Positions 1 through 8,284 of a stretch of 64,000 nucleotides of DNA are shown one piece after another. The notes beneath the pieces are model-generated. The model was not told the origin of the DNA. It did not search any database and saw only the letters and a list, made by a program, of their open reading frames with translations. The position numbers were made by a program, and so were the translations under genes. Within the stretch, counting starts at the first letter, position 1. Each line of letters starts with the position of its first letter. Origin of the DNA: JBNAGF01 sp049801055 (GTDB lineage: Bacteria > Pseudomonadota > Alphaproteobacteria > Rhodobacterales > Rhodobacteraceae); contig NZ_JBNAGF010000008.1 of NCBI RefSeq assembly GCF_049801055.1, forward strand, positions 1 through 64,000, given 5' to 3'.

Positions 1-1050
1 GGCTTTGTTGCACAAATCGGTTGAGGGATTCACTGTGTGAATCCAGCGTGATAGCTGTGCGTCATGAGCAGTTGGGCCCCCACGAAATACAAGACCAGGA
101 ATTGGTCATCTTACAATGAGGCGTTGAGACGGCGCGGGTCGCTGTCGATTTGGTTTGACCCTGATATGGTCTGGGTTCCGCCACCGAGCGGCAAGCGCGG
201 TCGGCGACACAGCTTTAGTGATGCTGCGATCCAAACCTGCCTGACGATCAAGGTGCTGTTTGGCCTTCCGCTCCGACAGACGACAGGCTTTGTGGAAAGC
301 TTGTTGCAGTTGGTCGGGCTGGACTGGGCAGTTCCCGATTTCAGCACGCTGTGCCGCCGCCAGAGGACGCTGAACGTGGACCTGTCGTATCGTGGCAGTA
401 CCGGCCCGCTGAACCTTCTGGTTGATAGCACAGGCATCAAAGCTGAAGGTGAAGGCGAATGGAACGCACGCAAGCATGGCGGTCCCAAACGACGCATTTG
501 GCGCAAGATACACATAGGGATCGACGAGGAAACGTTGGAGGTTCGAGCGGTCGAGGTTACCAGCAGCAACATCGGTGACGCGCCCATGTTGCCTGAGTTG
601 CTGAACCAGATCCCCAACGACCAGGACATCGGATCAGTAACCGGCGACGGGGCCTATGATACGCGCAAATGCCATGACGCGATTGCCGCCCGGAATGCCC
701 ACGCTGTCATTCCGCCGCGTAAGAACGCCAAGCCGTGGAAACCCAGCAGCGCCGGAGCCATCGCCCGGAACGAAGCGGTTAACGCCTCACGATACTTGGG
801 CCGCGCCATTTGGCGACAATGGAGCGGATACCACCGAAGAAGCCGTGTCGAGACCAAGATGCACTGTGTGAAGCTGATGGGGCAAAGTCTCATGGCGAGA
901 GACTTTGATCGGCAGGTCGCAGAGATCCAAATCCGTGTCGCAGTCCTCAACCGCTATACCGCTCTTGGCATTCCCGTCACAGAAGCCGTAGGCTAAATCC
1001 GTCCGGGGAAAGGGGAAGTCCCATCCTCACAGGATTTGTGCAACAAAGCC
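1..1050 (+). mobile_element. Complete IS5-family (IS903-type) insertion sequence
   Basis: The terminal inverted repeats are perfect over 18 bp: GGCTTTGTTGCACAAATC at 1-18 and its exact reverse complement at 1033-1050. They flank a single DDE transposase gene. The GGCTTTGTTG tip, 1050-bp length and one-gene layout are typical of IS903-like members of IS5. The left end is the first base of the window, so the target duplication cannot be verified. The 9 bases after the right end (ATGTCGCGC, 1051-1059) should recur just before base 1 if a 9-bp duplication was made. Both ends and the reading frame are intact, so the copy is probably mobile or recently inserted. Confidence 0.93.
64..996 (+). CDS. 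IS5-family DDE transposase
   Basis: This 310-residue protein catalyses cut-and-paste transposition of the surrounding element. The N-terminal half carries the conserved segment around residues 44-65 (FSDAAIQTCLTIKVLFGLPL) shared by IS903/IS5 transposases. The catalytic acids appear as D in LLVDSTGIK (about residue 121), D in VTGDGAYD (about 196) and E in the RRSRVETKMHCVKLMG segment (about 259), which is the usual YREK-like region. Length and motifs match an intact enzyme. The gene fills the element between its inverted repeats, and the ATG at 64 is the only sensible start. No frameshift is seen. Confidence 0.93.
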   Translation: MSSWAPTKYKTRNWSSYNEALRRRGSLSIWFDPDMVWVPPPSGKRGRRHSFSDAAIQTCLTIKVLFGLPLRQTTGFVESLLQLVGLDWAVPDFSTLCRRQRTLNVDLSYRGSTGPLNLLVDSTGIKAEGEGEWNARKHGGPKRRIWRKIHIGIDEETLEVRAVEVTSSNIGDAPMLPELLNQIPNDQDIGSVTGDGAYDTRKCHDAIAARNAHAVIPPRKNAKPWKPSSAGAIARNEAVNASRYLGRAIWRQWSGYHRRSRVETKMHCVKLMGQSLMARDFDRQVAEIQIRVAVLNRYTALGIPVTEAVG

Positions 1051-1192
1051 ATGTCGCGCTTCCTTTTCCGCGTAGGGATCGGGCGCCACTAATATCAAAA
1101 CAGCGACGCCCGGGTTCTGGCATTAGACACTGCCAGGGCCGGCGGCGATCAGGTAAGTCATTTGGATCGCCGCCGGTTTTTTTTTACCTAGC
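1051..1192 (+). other. Flank right of the IS: possible interrupted gene tail
   Basis: No complete gene lies here. Directly after the IS, one plus-strand frame reads SRFLFRVGIGRH and stops at TAA 1090-1092. It is followed about 45 bp later by a strong plus-strand terminator. This is what would remain if the IS had jumped into the 3' end of a plus-strand gene lying left of the window. That is inference; the missing part is outside the window. Confidence 0.35.
1139..1185 (+). terminator. Rho-independent terminator
   Basis: A perfect 12-bp stem (CCGGCGGCGATC at 1139-1150 paired with GATCGCCGCCGG at 1165-1176) with a 14-nt loop is followed by nine T residues at 1177-1185. The T tract is on the plus strand, so it ends rightward transcription coming from, or across, the insertion element. 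On the minus strand the stem follows the hydrolase gene but lacks a T tract, so it is weaker in that direction. Confidence 0.85.
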
Positions 1193-2518
1193 CTATTTAG
1201 GCTGCGAATTCTCAGGATAAGGGAACTCACGACCAAAGACTTCGCTCGCCTCTTCAAAAATTGGGCGCAGAACGTCGTCAACATTCCACACACCACCTGC
1301 GATGAACGGGCTGAAGGCGATAGTTTCAACGCCCAACTTTTCTGCCATTGCGGTCTTGTCTGACTCCAATGGTGGCTCTGCCGGAGCTCCCAGTGGCGGT
1401 GCCCAGGTCGCTTCTTCGGTAACCGCCATGCGGACCTTGATGTCGTCCTTGGTTACGTTCCAGACCATGAAGTCCTGAGACAAGGACAGCGGGCCGTCAT
1501 AAGTCGAGCGAATGCGCTCATAAACCGCCGTGGCCGTGTCGAAGTCATTGAAGAAGTGATAAGCGACGGCCATGCGCGGTTTGATCTCGCTCATCACCTT
1601 GCCGAATGCCTCCGGCGCTGTATGGACCTGAGTGCCGACCTGCAACGCGGATTCCGGCGTGAACTTCATCTTGTTGACAAGATCCGGCACAGCGATAAAG
1701 CACTCATGCACGACAAGGTCTGCGTCTCGTGCATATTCCACGAACCACTTGTTCGGGTATGTGTCCGAGCTGAAGACGAATTTCAGATCGTTCCACTCCA
1801 GCGCGTAGCTGATCGAGCCGTCGATTGAGTGGATCGCCGGGAAGGTTCGGATGGTGACACCGTTGTCCTCGTAGATGACCTCGTTCTCGAGCTTGTAGTC
1901 AAACTCGGTTACATCCATCACGTAGCCGCGGAAATCCACATTCCCTGCGCGACCGGCTAGGTCCCATGTCAGCATCTCCTGCATCCGGTCAAGGGCATAG
2001 GCAGTGCCAAGCTCAGGCGTTGCGCCGCTCGGCCCCCAGACACGCAACGGCACGTTGCGGCCCATCAGGGCACCGCCGATAAACAAGTCATGCAGGGCGC
2101 CGAAATGGTCCGTGTGCAGGTGACCGATGAAAACCTTGTCGAGGTAGTTGTAAGGGATCTGAAGGGACGAGATCCGCTCGGCGGAACCGGAGCCGATGTC
2201 GAACAGGAACTTGTCGCCATTGCCTAGCTCTACCAGAAAACACGCTGCGGCCTGTGCTGCGCGCGTTGTTGGCATACCCGTGCCGCAAGCGATCACGCGC
2301 ATTTCGTCAGGGCCGAGGTCTTCACTGTTCGGGTAATACGTGTCCCTCTCGCGCGCCTTGACCGGAGAGACCTCCGCTGTCTCCTGCGCCAAGGCTGCGG
2401 AAGGGCCGATCAGATCGTTGACCAGCTGCCCTCCACTTGGTGTGGTCAGCCACATCCCGAATGCAACACCTGCTGCCAGGTATGCCGATAACCTGAGCAT
2501 CTTTCTTCGATCGTTCAT
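1193..2518 (-). CDS. Secreted metallo-beta-lactamase-fold hydrolase (GntH-like)
   Basis: This 441-aa protein of the metallo-beta-lactamase superfamily carries the metal-binding motif HLHTDH at residues 133-138. Later conserved acid and His positions lie in FSSDTYPNKW and VAYHFFND. The N-terminus (MNDRRKMLRLSAYLAAGVAFGMWL) looks like a signal peptide or membrane anchor, so the enzyme should be periplasmic. The start at 2518 is chosen because AAGGAGGA lies about 6 nt upstream; a longer reading frame to 2599 would swallow that site. From memory, secreted proteins of this form are annotated as GntH-like, after the guanitoxin cluster, but no other guanitoxin genes are here, so the substrate is unknown. 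It is divergent from the TPR protein gene. Confidence 0.8.
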   Translation of the reverse strand: MNDRRKMLRLSAYLAAGVAFGMWLTTPSGGQLVNDLIGPSAALAQETAEVSPVKARERDTYYPNSEDLGPDEMRVIACGTGMPTTRAAQAAACFLVELGNGDKFLFDIGSGSAERISSLQIPYNYLDKVFIGHLHTDHFGALHDLFIGGALMGRNVPLRVWGPSGATPELGTAYALDRMQEMLTWDLAGRAGNVDFRGYVMDVTEFDYKLENEVIYEDNGVTIRTFPAIHSIDGSISYALEWNDLKFVFSSDTYPNKWFVEYARDADLVVHECFIAVPDLVNKMKFTPESALQVGTQVHTAPEAFGKVMSEIKPRMAVAYHFFNDFDTATAVYERIRSTYDGPLSLSQDFMVWNVTKDDIKVRMAVTEEATWAPPLGAPAEPPLESDKTAMAEKLGVETIAFSPFIAGGVWNVDDVLRPIFEEASEVFGREFPYPENSQPK

Positions 2519-2715
2519 TATGAAATCCTCCTTTGTCATGCCCATGCACGAGACATCTCGCGACTGTCCTGAAATGCAGGCACCAAGCGGACGGCGCAAA
2601 AACGCGACCTAGGAGTAGGGTCGGGCATTTTGGGCGCGTGCGTAACGGAATCACCGTGATACAGGGGTGACTCACGCTCGCATTCCGGACATTATCCCTC
2701 TCAACCACGCTGTAA

Positions 2716-4041
2716 GTGATTATGATTGGATCAATTTTGCCAGATAAGCCCATCTCAGATCGCGAAAAGCGGGGTGCTTTGCAGGCTGTCTGTGAGAGCG
2801 AATTATTTGGTCATCTGGAACGCTTGCAAGGCTTCCTGGCATACGTTGTTGAAGAAGAATTGGCGGGCCGGGGTGATACTACCCGGGGCAAAACCATCGC
2901 GCAGGATGTTTATGGGCGTTCCCCCGATGACGGAAGTGATCCGGAAAACGTTGTGCGCGTAGACGCGCGGCGCTTGAGGCAAATGCTGGATCACTACTAT
3001 GAGTCCGTTGGCGCAGAAGACCCTGTTCGATTGTTCATGGACGTTGGGGGATACAGGCCGCGGTTCGAGCGAGTGGTTCCGCAAACGGGCGCGCCCCCCT
3101 CAGGTAAACTTCTGACAATCGGCTTGCCAGTTCTGACCTTCGCAGTCGGAACCGCCATCGGTATTGCGGTTTCCTCTACGAACATTCAGTCGGGTCTGCC
3201 CCCTGTCGCAACGGGGCCGGATCGTTCCAAAGTTCTTGAGCGTCAGACAATCCGGGAGAAATCTCCAGCCTCACTTCAAGCGGTGAATTTAGCGGAACAG
3301 GCTCGGATGATGATCTTTCCGATCTTTGATGCGCCCCGACAGCAGCTTGTAGCCGAGGTGTTCAAGCGCGTGATCGAGCTCGATCCGGACTATTTCGGAG
3401 GATATGCTGGAGCCGCCCAGACCACTGCGACGCTGGCAATTGTAACGCCGCCTGGTGAGATTAGGCAGAGCTACCTTTCAGAGGCCTCCAGAATGGCCGG
3501 CGAAGCCATACGGCGAGAACCCTCAGATCCGTGGGCGCAGTCAGCCAGCGCCTGGGCGAAGTTCGCAAACAGAGAGTTTGATGAGGCATTGCGCTTGTCA
3601 GGAAGGGCTGCAGAACTGGCCCCGGAAGATGGCGACATTCTTGATATTCACGGCTCGATCTCCTTATTCTCCGGCGAGTTTGAACAGGCCGCAGAAGCGT
3701 CTCAACTTGCGATCGGTAAAGGTGCTGGCAGCCAGCGCTCTGCCAATCGCAATATTTTCGCAGCATCAAGCTATCACCTGGGCAACTACGCGGAATCTCT
3801 GAAGGCGTTCCAAGAAGCAGCTGACTTTGGCGATCCGATCAGCGCGCCTTCATTCGCCTACCAAGCCGCTGGATTGCAGGCTTTGGGTCGTGAGTCCGAG
3901 GCCAAAGAAAAGCTGGCAGAGCTTCAGCGGGCATGGCCGGAAGCGGATGTTGAGGGCATGCTGAGTGGCATCTTCAGAGATCCGGGTCATGTAGAAGCTC
4001 TAATGCACCGGCTGCGCGAGATCGGGCGGCCGCCAGAGTGA
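2716..4041 (+). CDS. Winged-helix-like N-terminal, membrane-anchored TPR protein
   Basis: This 441-aa protein has three parts. Residues 1-120 resemble the N-terminal domain found in many alphaproteobacterial adenylate-cyclase-like/TPR signalling proteins, with the recognisable stretches LAYVVEEELAGRG, DVYGRSPDDG and VVRVDARRLRQ. One hydrophobic membrane segment follows at about 132-153. The C-terminal half is alpha-helical with TPR-like pairs (LDPDYFGGYAGAA, EPSDPWAQSASAWAKF, LSGRAAELAPEDGDIL). It probably regulates or scaffolds, perhaps acting on the divergent hydrolase gene, but the target is not shown. The GTG at 2716 and the ATG at 2722 are equally possible starts; neither has a strong ribosome-binding site. 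Confidence 0.6.
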   Translation: MIMIGSILPDKPISDREKRGALQAVCESELFGHLERLQGFLAYVVEEELAGRGDTTRGKTIAQDVYGRSPDDGSDPENVVRVDARRLRQMLDHYYESVGAEDPVRLFMDVGGYRPRFERVVPQTGAPPSGKLLTIGLPVLTFAVGTAIGIAVSSTNIQSGLPPVATGPDRSKVLERQTIREKSPASLQAVNLAEQARMMIFPIFDAPRQQLVAEVFKRVIELDPDYFGGYAGAAQTTATLAIVTPPGEIRQSYLSEASRMAGEAIRREPSDPWAQSASAWAKFANREFDEALRLSGRAAELAPEDGDILDIHGSISLFSGEFEQAAEASQLAIGKGAGSQRSANRNIFAASSYHLGNYAESLKAFQEAADFGDPISAPSFAYQAAGLQALGRESEAKEKLAELQRAWPEADVEGMLSGIFRDPGHVEALMHRLREIGRPPE

Positions 4042-4133
4042 GTTCTTTGTTTGCTTGCGTCAGGTATGGGAATAGCTTCGATTTCCGGGAGTATGGTCGT
4101 CTGGACACTGCGAAGTTCATGTGATGCCGGTCG

Positions 4134-4841
4134 GTGTGGTTGGCCGCTTTTGTCATCGTCTTTCTGACCAATGCCAAGGCCGCGGCGCGCATCAAGACTG
4201 CGCCTGCTTCAGATGAAGGCGAAGCCTCTGCGGCACGGGTTTCAGTTTCCAGTCTGCTCATTTCCCGTTTCGGTGTCCTGCTGATCGCAATCTTCCTGGT
4301 CTCGACCGGCCACGGGGTGATTACCGGGCAGTTTCCGAACTATTTGGACAAAGTGTTCTCCGTCGCGGCCGAGCAATCGACGCTGGTGCTTTCGATCTCT
4401 GCTGTTGTGACCCTGCTCACGCTTGATCTGATCGGCCGGTGGATGGGCAAGTCAGGCCCGGCACCAGTGTGGTTAACGGCGGTGGGTATGAAGTCCATGA
4501 TGATGCTGGCGCTGAGTGTTCTGGCGTTTGCCGCAGGAGGCTTGGTCATATCGTTCCTGCCGCTTGGGATCTATCTCGTCTTCATGCAGGGCATCGCCTG
4601 GGCCGATATGACCCAACCTGCACTGGCCTCCCGCGCCTCAACCGCCGGCGCGGGCCTGACGCAAGGTCTTCTGATGTTCGCCATGGCAATGGCGTTCGGC
4701 GTCGGCGGCTTTCTCGGAGGTACATTCGCCGACAGTTTCGGGTTCCAGAGTCTGGCGTGGCTGACAGCGGCAGTGAGTATCGGAGCCTTGGTCCTCGGGT
4801 TTTTGTCTGTTCCAAGAAAAAACCAAGCGGAAGTGTCCTGA
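4134..4841 (+). pseudogene. MFS transporter, 5'-truncated remnant
   Basis: The 235 residues match the C-terminal half of a 12-helix major facilitator protein: the end of helix 6 (WLAAFVIVFLTNAKA), a cytoplasmic loop, then six membrane segments beginning RFGVLLIAIFLVSTGHGVITG and ending LTAAVSIGALVLGFLSV. The first five helices are missing. The frame is closed by TGA at 4122-4124, and no ribosome-binding site precedes the first possible GTG. The preceding 90 bp contain no recoverable N-terminus. I read it as a decayed gene rather than a half-size transporter. Confidence 0.7.
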
Positions 4842-5146
4842 ATTCTGTGTTTCTTCTCCGGTCCATGCGGGCTTCAGAATGTCCCTGTGAGCGATACTAG
4901 AACCGCTACTCCTATTGGCGTTTAAGGTAAGGGCCGACTCTGGCCATTGCATAGTTTTTGACGATGTCAGACAGGCCAAAGCGCTTCTGCATCTTCGGCT
5001 GGCTTCTTGAAGTCGCTCAGATTTCGTTTGGCGCTATCGCGGACACAGGCCTCGTGGATGTTTTTTTCTTGGCGCCCCAAATCGCAGCGCGCGCTTCAAA
5101 GTGACTCGTCTCGCTATGCCCTTCCCAGGTGATAACCGCCACGGTT
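4842..5146. other. Gap between MFS remnant and CapA-like gene
   Basis: These 305 bases separate two convergent genes. No full reading frame with a ribosome-binding site, no RNA gene and no clear terminator is seen. Short minus-strand segments (for example the one ending RVGPYLKRQ near 4922) look mildly protein-like and may be decayed sequence. Confidence 0.4.
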
Positions 5147-6508
5147 TCAAGGTTCCGAAGGAAGCACCCATTGTTTGGATGGCCAGTCGTCACCGAGAAC
5201 GAGGTCCGCATAGTTTTTGATGCGGGCGACATACTCTTGGGAATACGGGCTGGCGTTTGGGGCCAGGTGATCGCTCAGCCGTTCAATCCGCGTCACGTCA
5301 ATGCCGTCATTTTGTGTGAGGGTGCGAAAGACGGGGGTGACACGCACATCGTTGATGAAAGTCCTTTTCTCGCCGTCTAGTCGCCCCTTGACCAGACCGA
5401 GATTCAGGATCGCGCTCAGAGCAATGTGAGGTGCGGAAAAGCCCCATGTCAAACTGCCCAGAGAGTACGCGATCACCGCGGTTCGGTTGGGATCCCTGAT
5501 TGTTTGGTAGGTTTCGACTGGCTGAATGACGTGCGGGTGGTGGCAGATCACGCAATCCGCCCCCAGTTCTGCCAAAGATCGAGCGGCTTCCACTTGAACA
5601 AATCTTGGAAAGAACTCGAACTCGTGCCCCCAGTGAACCGAGGCGACAACAAAGTCGCAGCGCTGTGCTTTGCAATCCTCGATTTGCCTGCGCAACAGAG
5701 TCAGATCCGGAGCAGATCTCTTTGAGAGGAGTTTTGACACGTGAATCCTGTAGCGTTCCTCTACCGGAAGTGTGCGCCCGTTCAAGCCGAAGCAGTCTGA
5801 GGCAAATCCGATTTTTATGCCATTTTTACTCAGTGTCTTTGCGCGCCCATACGTGTCAGGGGTTCGGTTCGTTCCGACGTCGAGAATACCTTCGCTCTGA
5901 AGGACATTCAGTGTGGTTTCGACGCCTTCGGTCCCCATGTCGTACATGTGGTTGTTTGCCGTGTGGAGTACATCGAATACGCGCCCTTTGTGACCTTTCA
6001 GAATGTCGAACTGGGGTTTGGAACAGCACTCGACCGGCGGAGCCTTGTCGCCGATCACTTCATCCACGAGATCCTGTTCCGTAACCGGTGATTCAAAATT
6101 TGCGTAAGAGACATCCTGACCAAAAACCAAGTCATTGATGTGTTCGTACAAAAGGTTCTTTGACTGCTCGATACCCTTGGACCGCAGAATGTCTCCGACA
6201 GCAGCAAAAGAAACCGAAGTTTGCATCTCAAAGCCGGCTGGGAGTTTCGGCTTACCGAGATAGGAGCCCGGCAGATTTGAACTCGGAATACCTTTCTCAT
6301 ATCGCAGAATCGGATTCTTGGACTTGTAGATCCAATACAAAGTGTCCCTGGCGTTCATTTCTTCCGATGTAGCGGCCGATCCGCTAAGCGGATATCTCCA
6401 GAACCCTCCGAGTTCAGCGGCTCGAACGACCAGGTTCACGATAAAACGTAGCCAGGCGCTTGAAATCTCCAAGACGTCACGCGGGGAATTTGGCAGTTCA
6501 ACACGCAC
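5147..6508 (-). CDS. CapA-family metallophosphoesterase-like protein
   Basis: This 453-aa protein carries the CapA/PgsA fold, a calcineurin-like phosphoesterase relative linked to poly-gamma-glutamate synthesis. Visible signature segments are FAAVGDILRSKG (about 102), SYANFESPV (about 135), HTANNHMYDMGTEG (about 182), ASVHWGHEFEF (about 293) and CVICHHPHVIQPVE (about 318). The start at 6508 is GTG with AAAAGGA about 9 nt upstream. It lacks an obvious signal peptide, unlike many CapA proteins, so it may be cytoplasmic. No poly-gamma-glutamate synthetase genes are nearby, so the polymer role is not supported here and the real substrate is unknown. Confidence 0.8.
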   Translation of the reverse strand: MRVELPNSPRDVLEISSAWLRFIVNLVVRAAELGGFWRYPLSGSAATSEEMNARDTLYWIYKSKNPILRYEKGIPSSNLPGSYLGKPKLPAGFEMQTSVSFAAVGDILRSKGIEQSKNLLYEHINDLVFGQDVSYANFESPVTEQDLVDEVIGDKAPPVECCSKPQFDILKGHKGRVFDVLHTANNHMYDMGTEGVETTLNVLQSEGILDVGTNRTPDTYGRAKTLSKNGIKIGFASDCFGLNGRTLPVEERYRIHVSKLLSKRSAPDLTLLRRQIEDCKAQRCDFVVASVHWGHEFEFFPRFVQVEAARSLAELGADCVICHHPHVIQPVETYQTIRDPNRTAVIAYSLGSLTWGFSAPHIALSAILNLGLVKGRLDGEKRTFINDVRVTPVFRTLTQNDGIDVTRIERLSDHLAPNASPYSQEYVARIKNYADLVLGDDWPSKQWVLPSEP

Positions 6509-6758
6509 GGTTGCATCCTTTTGGATGTTTCAATGTCATGCCGAGTTCTAGTCGACACACGTTGTGCGTTCTCAGGCCCTGCTGTGTTTCGTCCTGACGA
6601 AGCCGACATCGATTTGCAGAGCGGGCGGGAAGAACGGCACCGTAGCTTGAGCCTTGTTCCCTTCGCTCCTCGTTCATTTCAAAACAACCCACCGGACCCA
6701 AGCTGGCAAAGCGGCCCCCACCTTCGGAATTCCAAATGTATCGGCGTCGTAGCACGAG

Positions 6759-8024
6759 TTAGCCCATCGGTTCATGTGCGCAGCGTTCGCCGACAACCTG
6801 TGATGCAGCTTCTTTGCCGCTCAGGTAAGCCCCGTGAACAGTCGAATAAGAGTTTGACATCGTCGCCTCTCCCGCGAAGATGATCTTGTTTCCAATCGGT
6901 TCTGCAAGAGCGCACCGCGCCCAGGTCCCTCCCGGTCTGGCATAACTGTACGATCCCAATGCATGGGAATTGCTGCGCCATGATGTCTGGCCGGTCCGCA
7001 ATATGGATTTGTTGATGTCGTTGCCAAAGAATGAGCGGAGGGCTTCCATACAATAGTCGATGGCGGCATTCGGACCTGCCTGCTCGAGTTCGTCAGCAAA
7101 CCTTCCGGCAACGAACCCGGTTGCGAGGCTGGTTCCAAAAAAACCAAAAAGCAAAGAGCAGAATTCATTGTCGCCGCTGTGATAATCGGCCATCTGCCCC
7201 TGAACAGCCTGAGTCCACGTTGGGAGGAATTCGATGCCGATTTTGTTGAGCAGACCATTTGGCAGCATGTGGATTGCGTCCAGTTTCGAATTGGGCAACT
7301 GCGGGGTGAATCTGATGTTTCCGGCAGCAAGAACTCCGGTTGATACAGTCAGGACAAGCTTGCGCGCTTCTACAGTACCGCGTGGTGTAACAACCCTTAC
7401 ACGGGGCCCCGAATAGTCGATCTTGGTCACAGGGCAGTTAAGTTCAACAGGAACGTCCCGATGCAGGTTGCCCAAGAAGTTGCCAAGCCCACCTTCGACC
7501 AGCCAATCACCTTCGCTGTCCGCATAGTTTGAAGCGTCTTGTGCCGAGGTGAGATCAGCATCCGCGCCAAGCATTTGAGGTATCGAGTGCCATGCCGTGC
7601 TGACAAAGGGGCCGTCGGGCATGGCAGAAGCCGTCGTTTCGTCTTGCACATTTTGCCCGGCGGCCCGGACCGCACGCCAAAGCTCCCTTTGATAGAGCTG
7701 GTAGTCTGCGACTTCCTTTTCGGACAAGTTATGGCCCAAGGCGTGGACCCGCGTGTGCTTCCAGGGGGCTTTGTGCAGTCTCGCGCCGGTCTTTTCCGCC
7801 AGTCTGGCCAATGGATTGATCGACGCTGAATGAAGCCAAGATGCACCAAGATCGAATGGCACGGAAAATGAGGTGTTGTCGGTTACACAGCGACCGCCGA
7901 TATGGCCCGAAGCCTCCAGAACAAGGGGTTCCATCCGGGCTTCGAGCAGAGCCTTTGCAGCCGCAAGACCGGCGACTCCGGCTCCGATAACTATGACGTC
8001 TGGGTTTTTTGGAATGGCACTCAT
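6759..8024 (-). CDS. Flavin-containing amine oxidase
   Basis: This 421-aa FAD enzyme belongs to the monoamine/polyamine oxidase family. The N-terminus has the dinucleotide-binding GAGVAGLAAAKALLEA at about 14 and the GG motif SGHIGGRC at about 39. The C-terminus has the FAD-contact segment IFAGEATMSNSYSTVHGAYL at about 378-397. It should oxidise a C-N bond of an amine and release an aldehyde and an amine. It is the last gene of a minus-strand operon after the Rieske oxygenase and the 85-aa protein, only 2 bp from the latter, and sits beside a polyamine-type ABC transporter. An N-alkyl amine or polyamine substrate is therefore likely but not proven. Confidence 0.85.
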   Translation of the reverse strand: MSAIPKNPDVIVIGAGVAGLAAAKALLEARMEPLVLEASGHIGGRCVTDNTSFSVPFDLGASWLHSASINPLARLAEKTGARLHKAPWKHTRVHALGHNLSEKEVADYQLYQRELWRAVRAAGQNVQDETTASAMPDGPFVSTAWHSIPQMLGADADLTSAQDASNYADSEGDWLVEGGLGNFLGNLHRDVPVELNCPVTKIDYSGPRVRVVTPRGTVEARKLVLTVSTGVLAAGNIRFTPQLPNSKLDAIHMLPNGLLNKIGIEFLPTWTQAVQGQMADYHSGDNEFCSLLFGFFGTSLATGFVAGRFADELEQAGPNAAIDYCMEALRSFFGNDINKSILRTGQTSWRSNSHALGSYSYARPGGTWARCALAEPIGNKIIFAGEATMSNSYSTVHGAYLSGKEAASQVVGERCAHEPMG

Positions 8025-8026
8025 TT

Positions 8027-8284
8027 CTATTGCTTTTCCTGATCGTCGTCGAAGGAAAGGGAGAATTCCAACCCCTCAAATCTCGCAAGATCGACCGGGT
8101 CTTCGTTGTCGAATTTGCTGCATCTGCGATAGATTTCCAGAACTTGGGCTGACATCAAGCCTTCGTTATATAGGTGCATCGCTGCCGCGTATCTGGCGGC
8201 TCCTGAACCGGCAACCCCGGTTTCAGACATCAGGATGCGTTGTTGCCGTTCAAGTTCGGATCCGCCTGAATCTGAGACAGTCAC
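8027..8284 (-). CDS. Unknown 85-aa acidic protein, coupled to Rieske oxygenase
   Basis: This 85-aa soluble protein resembles no family I recognise. It is rich in acidic residues at the C-terminus (SFDDDQEKQ), has a helical middle (ARYAAAMHLYNEGLMSAQVLEIYRRC, described in parts), one Cys at about 60, and no signal or membrane segment. Its GTG start overlaps the TGA of the Rieske gene by 4 bp (GTGA), and its stop lies 2 bp before the oxidase start, so it is translated as part of this operon. It could be a small subunit, an assembly factor or an electron-transfer adaptor; nothing in the sequence decides. Confidence 0.7.
   Translation of the reverse strand: MTVSDSGGSELERQQRILMSETGVAGSGAARYAAAMHLYNEGLMSAQVLEIYRRCSKFDNEDPVDLARFEGLEFSLSFDDDQEKQ

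Noticed and set aside
1193..2518. Guanitoxin biosynthesis cluster
   Set aside because: Only a GntH-like hydrolase is present; none of the PLP, methyltransferase or kinase genes of that pathway adjoin it.
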